A stretch of DNA of 64,000 bases. It comes from Calditrichales bacterium MX18-03. Its GTDB lineage: Bacteria > Bacillota > Clostridia > Lutisporales > Lutisporaceae. Position numbers and translations under genes: made by a program. The stretch covers positions 1,240,001 to 1,304,000 of the forward strand of contig JAJGRE010000001.1 of the NCBI GenBank assembly GCA_021083345.1. The letters are read 5' to 3'. The number at the start of each line of letters is the position of its first letter. Position 1 is the stretch's first letter. Shown piece after piece: positions 34,880-42,423 of the stretch. The notes below the pieces were generated by a model. That model did no database searches and was not told the DNA's origin. It was given only the letters and a program-made list of their open reading frames with translations.

Positions 34880-35248
34880 TTATTTCTGTTCCGACATCAC
34901 GGCATCCAGTACCGACAAAACCTTCTCCGGCGTGATGGGTTTAATGATATAATGCTTCGCTCCGTTTTCCAGTGCCTCAAACACCATATTCCGTTGATCC
35001 AGTGCACTGATCATGACGACTCTGGCATCCGGAAAAGCGCTGATGATTTTTTTTACGGACTCAATACCGTTCATGACGGGCATTGTAATATCCATTGTAA
35101 TGATATCCGGCCTGTGCCTTTCATATTCCCCATAGGCTTCTTTTCCGTTGGAGGCTTCAGCTACAACCCTGTGCCCTGCCTGGGACAGGATGACTTTGAG
35201 ATTTCTGCGGACAATGATGGAATCATCAACAACCAATACGCTTGCCAT
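34880..35248 (-). CDS. CheY-like single-domain response regulator
   Basis: 122 aa receiver domain without an output domain. Acidic pocket residues D8 and D9 (VVDDS), phosphoacceptor D53 (TMDITMP), switch residue S81 (ISALD) and K103 (IIKPI) are all present. It is phosphorylated by an unknown histidine kinase and acts through protein contacts. Upstream GGAG. No chemotaxis genes are nearby, so a chemotaxis role is not supported; a link with the adjacent PAS-HD-GYP protein is possible but unproven. Confidence 0.92.
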   Translation of the reverse strand: MASVLVVDDSIIVRRNLKVILSQAGHRVVAEASNGKEAYGEYERHRPDIITMDITMPVMNGIESVKKIISAFPDARVVMISALDQRNMVFEALENGAKHYIIKPITPEKVLSVLDAVMSEQK

Positions 35249-35383
35249 AATACCACTCCTACTGCATCAATGCATCAAACTATATAATAGCCGGATAATG
35301 CGTATACCCTATATCATAAATCCACTATACATTGTTTGGATGCACATTGTCAACTCACACAGCAGGCTGAGCGGGCCAAACCA

Positions 35384-35881
35384 CTAAGAACTGGTTTTCT
35401 TTCCATCCCGCTTTGTCATGATGACGATGCCTATAATGATCAGCACTGCCGGGATCAGGTAGTCCTTCAGGTCAAAGTGGAAGTAAGCTCTGAAAAGGGC
35501 TGAACCGCCGATACCACCAAGAATGGCCACCGGAATCAGCAGACCTTTGTCATGATTTCCAAACAGGTATAGCTCAAAGAGCCCGATGGCTATACCGATC
35601 AGAAACAGCGGCCAGAGATTCCCCATCATATGCCAGCCAAAGAATACATTGGTATAAAAAAGTGCGCCATAAGTTGTCAATATACCACCCGGCACCAATA
35701 TGCCCGGGTTTTTGTCAATGCCCGTAAAAAAGGCGAAATGCATGTATACGCCGGGAACCAGCAAGGCCAGCGGCCATATATAATCCCACGAGAAATTGAC
35801 ATATCCGAGATTGGAAAGTAAGAACAGTGTGCCCAACGTGATCAACACCGCTCCGATGACTATATTTGAATTACGATTCAT
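35384..35881 (-). CDS. LiaI/LiaF-like transmembrane protein (DUF5668-type)
   Basis: 165 aa with about five hydrophobic segments in the repeated pattern VIGAVLITLGTLFLLSNLGY ... YIWPLALLVPGVYM and NLWPLFLIGIAIGLFELYLF, typical of the LiaI-LiaF-like membrane domain. Relatives act in cell-envelope stress sensing, but there is no two-component system here. GGAGG before the ATG. It is divergent from the fthC gene. Confidence 0.78.
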   Translation of the reverse strand: MNRNSNIVIGAVLITLGTLFLLSNLGYVNFSWDYIWPLALLVPGVYMHFAFFTGIDKNPGILVPGGILTTYGALFYTNVFFGWHMMGNLWPLFLIGIAIGLFELYLFGNHDKGLLIPVAILGGIGGSALFRAYFHFDLKDYLIPAVLIIIGIVIMTKRDGKKTSS

Positions 35882-36025
35882 TTTAAAACCTCCATTGATG
35901 TTTGTTGTTCTTCTATATGATTATACGTTTGTGACCCGGTTATGTCTGATGCTAAAGCAGCAAAGATTTTGCAGACTTATGCAATAAATGTTAATATAGA
36001 GAAAAGACTTACTCAGGAGGTGCAT

Positions 36026-36601
36026 ATGAAGACACAGCTTAGGAAAGATATCCTTAAGGCACGGGCTGGATTGAGTGAAGCAGAAGCAGACCGCTTCAGC
36101 CGGTCTGTCTTTGCAAACATATTGAAATCAGGCCTGTTGGAAAATAAAAGGAGCATCATGACCTATCTGGATTTCAGGAATGAAGTCGGTACAAGCGACC
36201 TTATCCGATATGCCTTATCTGGTCAGTTGATGGTTTCAATTCCGGTGTGTATCCCAGAAACAAAGGAGTTGGTGGCAGCCAGAATCTTCTCTTTGGATGA
36301 GCTGTCAGCAGGCCATTACGGAATCTTGGAGCCCAGACCCGAAAAAATACGAATAACGGACAGCAGCACTCTGGACATTGTATTTACTCCCGGTGCTGCC
36401 TTTGACCGACAGGGAAACCGGATCGGCTACGGTGCAGGCTATTACGATAAGTTCTTCAAACGGATGGGAAAGGAAGTTTTGAAAGTAGCCCTGGCCTATT
36501 CCTTACAGGTGGTTGACTTTGTACCGTCTGATGCGTACGATATACCGGTGGATATCATCGTGACTGAAAACGAAATCATATATACAATGATGAACAGGTA
36601 G
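36026..36601 (+). CDS. fthC: 5-formyltetrahydrofolate cyclo-ligase
   Basis: 191 aa, normal length. It converts 5-formyl-THF to 5,10-methenyl-THF with ATP in one-carbon metabolism. Motifs: MKTQLRKDILKARAGLSEAE at the N-terminus, FTPGAAFDRQGNRIGYGAGY and the YDKFF that follows. The ATG at 36026 has AGGAGGT upstream; the frame is open to 35942 without a site. The chromate transporter pair follows after 8 nt, so they are probably cotranscribed. Confidence 0.94.
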   Translation: MKTQLRKDILKARAGLSEAEADRFSRSVFANILKSGLLENKRSIMTYLDFRNEVGTSDLIRYALSGQLMVSIPVCIPETKELVAARIFSLDELSAGHYGILEPRPEKIRITDSSTLDIVFTPGAAFDRQGNRIGYGAGYYDKFFKRMGKEVLKVALAYSLQVVDFVPSDAYDIPVDIIVTENEIIYTMMNR

Positions 36602-36609
36602 GTGATAAA

Positions 36610-37140
36610 TTGCTGCTGGAGATTTTCGTCACATTCTTTAAAATTGGGGCTTTTACCATTGGCGGAGGTTACGCCATGCTGCCCGTTATTCAGAAAGAAG
36701 TCGTGGATAATAAAAAATGGCTGACGGATCAGGAATTCCTTGATTCCATAGCGGTAACCAACAGTCTGCCGGGTCCCTTTGCCATAAACTCGGCCACCTT
36801 TGTGGGCTACAGACGGGCAGGGCTTCCCGGTGCTGTTACTGCGGCACTCGGAGCAACCGCACCCTCCTTCATCATCATCCTGTTGATAGCCGTTTCTTTT
36901 ACAACGCTCAGCGGAAACAAGTACATGGAGTATATTTTCGCCGGCGTACGCCCGGCTGTGGTAGCTCTGATTTTCTTTGCTTTGGTCAAACTGACAAAGT
37001 CCGTTGGCATCAATGGAGTCAATCTGTCCATTGCGGGGCTTGCATCGGCGATGCTGCTTTTTTTAAATTTCCACCCAATAGCGGTTATCCTGCTATGCGG
37101 TTCAATCGGATTCTTCTTCCTTAGAAAGGAGGCCGAGTAG
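36610..37140 (+). CDS. Chromate transporter family protein, first half
   Basis: 176 aa with about five membrane segments. CHR family signature: FFKIGAFTIGGGYAMLPVI near the N-terminus and SLPGPFAINSATFVGYRRAG. In the short-chain CHR type two half-size proteins together form the transporter. Start is TTG at 36610 with TAGGTGAT upstream. The stop is one base before the second half gene. Chromate/sulfate exchange is the family label; the physiological substrate in anaerobes is uncertain. Confidence 0.9.
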   Translation: MLLEIFVTFFKIGAFTIGGGYAMLPVIQKEVVDNKKWLTDQEFLDSIAVTNSLPGPFAINSATFVGYRRAGLPGAVTAALGATAPSFIIILLIAVSFTTLSGNKYMEYIFAGVRPAVVALIFFALVKLTKSVGINGVNLSIAGLASAMLLFLNFHPIAVILLCGSIGFFFLRKEAE

Positions 37141-37141
37141 C

Positions 37142-37669
37142 ATGCTGCTTTTCAAGCTCTTTTTTGCTTTCTTTAAAATCGGAGCATTCAGTTTTGGAGG
37201 CGGTTATGCCGTTCTGGCCATGATCCAAAGAGAGATCATTACCAGCAATCGCTGGATAACCCCGGCAGACTTCGTCAACATTGTCGCCATAGCGGAAATG
37301 ACGCCAGGGCCCATTGCTGTCAACGCCTCCACCTATGTAGGCTTTAAGATCGGCAGCTATGCCGGTTCGGCATTGGCTACCCTGGGTGTCATTTTAGTCC
37401 CTGTAGCGGTTACGCTTCTTGCATCCGTGTACTTCAACCGCTTTAAGAGCCTGAAGCAGGTAAACTGGATCCTTAAAGGGATCCGGCCTGCCGTACTGGG
37501 TCTGATTGCTGCTGCATGCATTGACATCGGCAAAATATCCTTTACCGACCTTAAGAGTGTATTCATTGGGCTGGCGGTTTTTTCAGGCGTATACAAGTTC
37601 AAGCTGCATCCCATTCTGGCCATTGTATTGGCAGGCTTCCTTGGTATCCTTATGTACGGACTCCTATAA
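37142..37669 (+). CDS. Chromate transporter family protein, second half
   Basis: 175 aa, homologous to the preceding gene: FFKIGAFSFGGGYAVLAMIQ, AEMTPGPIAVNASTYVGFKI, and about five membrane segments. AAGGAGG, inside the end of the previous gene, precedes the ATG, so translation is probably coupled. The two halves would insert in opposite orientation to make one functional unit. Transcription ends at the terminator at 37695-37750. Confidence 0.9.
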   Translation: MLLFKLFFAFFKIGAFSFGGGYAVLAMIQREIITSNRWITPADFVNIVAIAEMTPGPIAVNASTYVGFKIGSYAGSALATLGVILVPVAVTLLASVYFNRFKSLKQVNWILKGIRPAVLGLIAAACIDIGKISFTDLKSVFIGLAVFSGVYKFKLHPILAIVLAGFLGILMYGLL

Positions 37670-37694
37670 GCGGCAAGCCAGCTGCTCCCTATTT

Positions 37695-37750
37695 CAGCCG
37701 GATTGCAGGAATACCAGACGGTATCTTGACAATCCGGCTGTTTCTTTTTT
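37695..37750 (+). terminator. Terminator of the fthC-chromate transporter unit
   Basis: CAGCCGGATTG and CAATCCGGCTG form the outer stem, ATACC/GGTAT an inner one; followed by TTTCTTTTTT. Confidence 0.88.
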
Positions 37751-37828
37751 GAATAGCCGTTTAAAATCCGGTCCGCCGCAAATACTATTAACTGCGGTAT
37801 TATAGCAGTTGATACGAGGAGGTATGAA

Positions 37829-38815
37829 ATGGCGGCAAAGATCGGTATTCCCAGGGGAATGTATTATTACAAACATTTCCCTTTCACAAAAACCTTTCTG
37901 ACGGAAATCGGCGCAGAAATCGTTCCTTCTCCGGAGACAACCAAGGAGATTCTGGACAAGGGCGTTCAATATTGTATTGACGATGCATGCCTGCCCGTAA
38001 AGGTATACCACGGGCACGCCCATTACCTGCGGGATAAAGCAGATTTTCTTTTGATCCCGCGTTTGACCAGCATCTCCAAGGGCGAGTACATCTGCCCGAA
38101 ATTCGGAGGTCTTCCGGAAATGGTGAAATATTCCGTACCGCAGCTCCCCCGTATTCTTGATGTTGAGGTCAACATGCTCCGGAGCAGATGGGGACTAGAT
38201 AAGGCGCTCTATCGCCTTGCATACGGGCTAGGTATAAAAAACCCTTTCAGGATACGCCAGGCAGCAGGCAAGGCGCTGTCTGCGCATCGCAGCTTCAAAG
38301 GCAGAGTCCTGGAAGGGCATTCACCTAATGATGTGATCGACGGTAAACCGCCTAAATATATCAACGGCAGGGACACGGTGGGTTTGGTTGCACATCCTTA
38401 CCTGCTTTACGATTCCTATATTAATATGAATTTGTTGAATAAGCTGACAGAAAGGGGCATCCGGTATGTGACGACCGAAATGGTGGACCCCCATATCATT
38501 GAGCAGCGCTGCATGGAACTGCCCAAAAGAATGTTTTGGAGCAGCGGAAAAGAATTGATCGGGAGCGCCTTGTACCTGATGGACAACAGCCGGATTGACG
38601 GTGTGCTTTTTCTAACGGCTTTTTCTTGCGGAATCGATTCCCTGGTTGGAGAATTCATTGAGAAATATGCCAGAAGAGACTACCGTAAGCCTTTTATGGT
38701 GCTCAATATCGATGAGCACACAGGGGATGCCGGCTTTAATACCCGCATTGAAGCCTTTAAAGATTTGCTGAACGGGAGGTGCAAAGATGCGACTGACCTA
38801 TCCTCACATGGGTGA
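37829..38815 (+). CDS. DUF2229/HgdB-like protein, small subunit type, copy 1
   Basis: 328 aa of the 2-hydroxyacyl-CoA dehydratase/CoA-activase-associated group (COG3580/3581-like). N-terminus KIGIPRGMYYYKHFPFTKTF, then CIDDACLPVKVYHGH, GEYICPKFGGLPEMVKYS and FSCGIDSLVGEF; the ending NIDEHTGDAGFNTRIEAF is shared with all four relatives in this window. Conserved cysteines suggest iron-sulfur cluster binding. The substrate is unknown. GAGGAGG before the ATG. The next gene starts within its last 29 nt. Its closest relative here is the gene at 58413-59402. No ATPase activase accompanies this pair. Confidence 0.85.
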   Translation: MAAKIGIPRGMYYYKHFPFTKTFLTEIGAEIVPSPETTKEILDKGVQYCIDDACLPVKVYHGHAHYLRDKADFLLIPRLTSISKGEYICPKFGGLPEMVKYSVPQLPRILDVEVNMLRSRWGLDKALYRLAYGLGIKNPFRIRQAAGKALSAHRSFKGRVLEGHSPNDVIDGKPPKYINGRDTVGLVAHPYLLYDSYINMNLLNKLTERGIRYVTTEMVDPHIIEQRCMELPKRMFWSSGKELIGSALYLMDNSRIDGVLFLTAFSCGIDSLVGEFIEKYARRDYRKPFMVLNIDEHTGDAGFNTRIEAFKDLLNGRCKDATDLSSHG

Positions 38816-39878
38816 AGCCTACATTGCCATTAAGAGCCTTTTTGACGATATCGGCGTAGAAAGCACCATTCCTTCTTTTACGACAGATACCACACTGCGG
38901 CTGGGCGCTGCACTATCACCGGAAACCATATGCCTGCCGTTCAAGATCATGCTTGGAAATTATATAAACAGCATTAAAGCAGGAGCGGACACCGTCCTGA
39001 TCACCGGAAGCTGCGGTCCCTGCCGCTACGGCTATTATGGCCCCATCCAGCAGCAGATCCTTAGGGAAGCTGGTTATCGGGATATTGACATCATTGTGCT
39101 GGATCCGCCCAGAGAAGGCTACCGGGATTTTTATGCTGCCGTGAAGAAACTATCCCACCGAGGCAGGACGCATCCGCTTCAAGCGGTGCTGACGGCTTAT
39201 AGAGTCAGCTGTGCCGTAGATGCGCTGAATGACCTGCTGTATCATATACGGCCCCGAGCCGTCAATAAAGCGGAAGTAAGGGCTATCCTGCATCGCTTCA
39301 AGGAGCAGGTGACGCAAGCATGCGGCTCTGCAGAGATCCTGAAAATGGTGGAAGAAACCGGCAATGCGCTGAAGCAGGTTGAAATCAACAATGAAATCAA
39401 ACCGCTGAAGATCGGAATCATCGGTGAGATATACACCATCATCGAGCCCTTTACCAATCTGAATATTGAAGAGAGGCTTGGAGAAATGGGAATGGAAGTG
39501 CACCGTTCCATGACTGTAAGGAGCTGGATACAGAATACCCTGATCAAGCCCATGACAGGCCGCAAGAGCTACGTGCTTGAGAAAAAGCTCTCAAAGCCCT
39601 ATCTTCCCGCCATGATTGGGGGGCATGCGCAGCAATGCATCGGCCATGCAGTACAATATGCCCAAATGGGCTACGACGGCCTCATCCAGATCTATCCCAT
39701 GACCTGCATGCCGGAAATCGTATCCCGGTCCATCCTGCCTCAGGTTGAAAAGGACTATGGCATCCCCATCCTCTATCTTATTGTGGATGAGCAGACCGGA
39801 ATGGCAGGTTATGTGACCCGCATCGAGGCTTTTGTGGATTGTGTTGCACGGCGAAAAAAAGAAATGCTGCACGAATAA
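38787..39878 (+). CDS. DUF2229/HgdB-like protein, large subunit type, copy 1
   Basis: 363 aa. Starts MRLTYPHMGEAYIAIKSLF; ETICLPFKIMLGNYINSIKA and TGSCGPCRYGYYGPIQQQIL carry the likely cluster cysteines; KIGIIGEIYTIIEPFTNLNI, GGHAQQCIGHAV and MTCMPEIVSRSI follow, and the end is IVDEQTGMAGYVTRIEAFVD. Paralogue of the gene at 57209-58405. The ATG lies seven nt after GGGAGG inside the preceding gene (29-nt overlap), so the two products are probably made in step and form a complex. Function unknown; low-potential electron transfer to a dehydratase-type substrate is the family's theme. Confidence 0.85.
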   Translation: MRLTYPHMGEAYIAIKSLFDDIGVESTIPSFTTDTTLRLGAALSPETICLPFKIMLGNYINSIKAGADTVLITGSCGPCRYGYYGPIQQQILREAGYRDIDIIVLDPPREGYRDFYAAVKKLSHRGRTHPLQAVLTAYRVSCAVDALNDLLYHIRPRAVNKAEVRAILHRFKEQVTQACGSAEILKMVEETGNALKQVEINNEIKPLKIGIIGEIYTIIEPFTNLNIEERLGEMGMEVHRSMTVRSWIQNTLIKPMTGRKSYVLEKKLSKPYLPAMIGGHAQQCIGHAVQYAQMGYDGLIQIYPMTCMPEIVSRSILPQVEKDYGIPILYLIVDEQTGMAGYVTRIEAFVDCVARRKKEMLHE

Positions 39879-39900
39879 AGCGGCCTATACCGCTTTATTC
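39873..39900. terminator. Terminator overlapping both stop codons
   Basis: GAATAAAGCGG and CCGCTTTATTC form an 11-bp stem with a six-base loop. The TAA stops of the convergent genes (39876-39878 on plus; 39897-39895 on minus) both lie inside the stem. Confidence 0.8.
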
Positions 39901-40599
39901 TTCGCTTTCGATGTCATCCGCATCTCTTAGTACTTGCTTATAGGGCGAGTATTCTACCAGTTCGTCGACGTTTTTGAGCGCCCTGCGCCAAAGATAGAGC
40001 ATATAAGGGACGAAAAGGACCAGCATGTAGAACCGCTGCGAGAATAATATAAAATCATAAAAGCCGTGCAGCAGGATCGGTACAAGGAAGGCTAGCCGGG
40101 TATACTTCGTTCTGAGAGCGGGACGCACAAACTTGGCGATGCCCAGGTAATAGCCCATTGTCACGCCGAAAAGGGCGTGGGCCGGCACAGCTGTCAAGGA
40201 ACGGATCAAAGCCGTGTTGAACCCGCTGCCTAAGACATAACCTACATTTTCTACCGTGGCAAAGCCCAGGGAAATGAAAACGCAGTAGACGATGCCGTCG
40301 TACATCTCATCGAACTCCCTGTCCTTCCAGATGTACATAAAAAAAAGGAGATATTTGAAGGCTTCTTCCACCAGTCCGGCTACCACAAAGGCTGTGTACC
40401 CGGCGGCCAGCAAGCTGCTGTCGGCCATATCAAACAGGTTAAGGCGCATCTCGACAATCAGCACCGGTATCACCGCAAGGCTGCCTGCCATGAAGGCCTT
40501 CAGCAGCATCCGCCTGGGTTCCTTTTCGTATCTGTCCCTCATGTAGAAGTAATACAACAGCGCTATGGAAGGCGCAATGGCTGCTGATAACAAAAGCAT
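39895..40599 (-). CDS. PrsW family intramembrane glutamic protease
   Basis: 234 aa membrane protein with about seven or eight segments. PrsW motifs in order: AGLVEEAFKYLLFFMYI (EExxK), FISLGFATVENVGYVLGSGF (FAxxEN), VPAHALFGVTMGYYLG (HAxxG) and LLHGFYDFILF (HGxYD). PrsW in B. subtilis cleaves the anti-sigma factor RsiW; no RsiW/SigW pair is nearby, so the substrate is unknown. Last gene of the run glgP - GH13 - methyltransferase - PrsW (20 nt after the methyltransferase). GGAGGGG before the ATG. Confidence 0.92.
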   Translation of the reverse strand: MLLLSAAIAPSIALLYYFYMRDRYEKEPRRMLLKAFMAGSLAVIPVLIVEMRLNLFDMADSSLLAAGYTAFVVAGLVEEAFKYLLFFMYIWKDREFDEMYDGIVYCVFISLGFATVENVGYVLGSGFNTALIRSLTAVPAHALFGVTMGYYLGIAKFVRPALRTKYTRLAFLVPILLHGFYDFILFSQRFYMLVLFVPYMLYLWRRALKNVDELVEYSPYKQVLRDADDIESEE

Positions 40600-40619
40600 C
40601 GGATCCCCTCCAAAAAGAT

Positions 40620-42401
40620 TTATCTTTTTATCATTTTTTCAATCAGTTCTATTTGTCGGTCATTGAGGTCATACAACCTATAGAGTTCCCTATCAATGCA
40701 CTCAATAATCGCTTCTCGCTCCAGCAGAGCGTCTGCCTCGCAAAGCCTCTGCGCGAGGGCAGCTATCGGTTCGTCCATGTGATCTGCTTTCAGCTTAAGC
40801 CTCAGTACCGTATTCGGGTAATAATCAAACAGGTTATCGCTGATTTTCTTTGCATAGCATTTGAAATAGTATTCAAACAGTTTGGAATTCAATAGCGCCG
40901 CCGCATACGGCAGTGTCAGCTGCCAGGGCGCTTTTCGCTTCAGCCTGAGGCTATAGACATCTGCACTGCAATAATTGCCTTCTGTATCAATGGCAAACCG
41001 GCTGCTGGCCGATTTGTAAGGATAAACCAGCTTCTCGCCCTCAAAAACCGCTTTGTTTCTCCCCCATTGCAGCTGATACCATTTCCGCACACCGTTTCTG
41101 CATTCACGACGCTGCTCCAGACGCTCCCTGTACCGCCCAATAAATGTGATGGCGTTGGGGCAATCCGTTTCATTTTCTATTTCATCCGCATAGATCAGAA
41201 GATAGTCCGAAGGCTTGACAAAATAACGTTCAACACTGCTGTTCTTGATCCAGGGCTTCAGCAAACGGGGTTCGATCCCCTCCCGCTCTGCCGTTGCCGT
41301 ATCCAGAATAAATGCCTTGTCGCAGCCGGTTATGACACCCTGATAGCTGTCAAAAAGCTGTCCCAGGGTGTGGGTTCCTGCTGCTTCAAGCTTCAAGAAG
41401 ATCTCATGCTTTTCCGGCGGCAGCAGCAGCCACCCCTCATCCTTCAGCATATGCTCCCGTATCTGAAACTGATCGAAATTCTCACTGGAAAACAGCCCTG
41501 TATCCTTTGCTGCATCGGCCTCTCCCTGGTATCTGAATACTTCTCCGCTCTGAAGCCGGCTGTTCTTCTGCAAGGTGATGATGCAGGAAGCGACGCCTGC
41601 ATCCTTAAAAACCGGATATCCGAAAAAATCCACAATCTCAAGGATTGTACTGTTGCGCTTCACAAACCGTCTCAGCCCCTCTGCCGACGGCCCCTCCAGG
41701 AAGTATCTGGATGTTATGAAGGACAGGGTTCCCCCATCCACCAGTAGATCCAGCCCTCTTTTAAAAAAGCAGAAGGATATATCGGACTTGTCCTTATATA
41801 TACCTGGGTAATGCTGCTGCAACGTCTTTTTGTATGTACCCGAAACCTGCTTATGTCCCACATAAGGCGGATTGCCGATAATATAATGGTAATTGTTTTG
41901 CCAGATCCCGTTTTCGCCGGTATTTAAAAAAGCCAGGAGATTGTCTGCTTCAGCAGAAGAAACCAGGCTGTCGCAGCACGCCAGATTTGTCCGGCAGGCG
42001 CAGCCTGCTGCTTTGGCCAGTGCTGCTCCGGCTAAGCTTATAGCTGCCTCATCGATATCTGCACCCCAAAGGTTGTTTTCCACAATAAAACGTCCCAGCC
42101 TGTCCCCCGTCAGCAGCGGCTCCAGCTCTGTGTGGCGCTTCAATATGTCCTCCATGCAGGCCTCAAACCGCCTCTTCAGAACCTCAAAGGCTTTAAGCAG
42201 AAAATGCCCGGTGCCGCATGCGGGATCCAGGATTCTGATGTAGGGATCCTTTATTACATCCGCATTACCCAATAGTTTTTCAGTCATATGTTCCACCACC
42301 ACCTGGGGCGTATAGAACACGCCTTTGCTCTTCCTGGCCTGCTGGCCTTTTGAGCTCTCAACCGTCTTGCTCATCTCCAGATAGCTTTTGTCGAAGCCCA
42401 T
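40620..42401 (-). CDS. Orphan N6-adenine DNA methyltransferase, CamA-like
   Basis: 593 aa, a type II gamma-class adenine methyltransferase with a C-terminal TaqI-like target recognition domain. SAM motif I LDPACGTGHFLLKAFEV, motif II-type GADIDEAAISLAG and catalytic motif IV YIIGNPPYVGHKQ lie in the N-terminal half. The C-terminal half has YQGVITGCDKAFILDT and RRECRNGVRKWYQLQWGR. These segments closely match what I remember of Clostridioides difficile CamA (577 aa, CAAAAA methylation, affects sporulation); this is from memory and not aligned. The ATG at 42401 has GAGGTG; upstream codons of the open frame belong to the GH13 gene's end. No endonuclease gene is adjacent. Gaps of 22 and 20 nt to GH13 and PrsW suggest one operon. 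Confidence 0.88.
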   Translation of the reverse strand: MGFDKSYLEMSKTVESSKGQQARKSKGVFYTPQVVVEHMTEKLLGNADVIKDPYIRILDPACGTGHFLLKAFEVLKRRFEACMEDILKRHTELEPLLTGDRLGRFIVENNLWGADIDEAAISLAGAALAKAAGCACRTNLACCDSLVSSAEADNLLAFLNTGENGIWQNNYHYIIGNPPYVGHKQVSGTYKKTLQQHYPGIYKDKSDISFCFFKRGLDLLVDGGTLSFITSRYFLEGPSAEGLRRFVKRNSTILEIVDFFGYPVFKDAGVASCIITLQKNSRLQSGEVFRYQGEADAAKDTGLFSSENFDQFQIREHMLKDEGWLLLPPEKHEIFLKLEAAGTHTLGQLFDSYQGVITGCDKAFILDTATAEREGIEPRLLKPWIKNSSVERYFVKPSDYLLIYADEIENETDCPNAITFIGRYRERLEQRRECRNGVRKWYQLQWGRNKAVFEGEKLVYPYKSASSRFAIDTEGNYCSADVYSLRLKRKAPWQLTLPYAAALLNSKLFEYYFKCYAKKISDNLFDYYPNTVLRLKLKADHMDEPIAALAQRLCEADALLEREAIIECIDRELYRLYDLNDRQIELIEKMIKR

Positions 42402-42423
42402 TTCACACCTCAAATCTCCGATC

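Noticed and set aside
40620-42401. Part of a restriction-modification system
   Set aside because: No endonuclease or specificity gene on either side; both neighbours are metabolic or membrane-protease genes at operon spacing.
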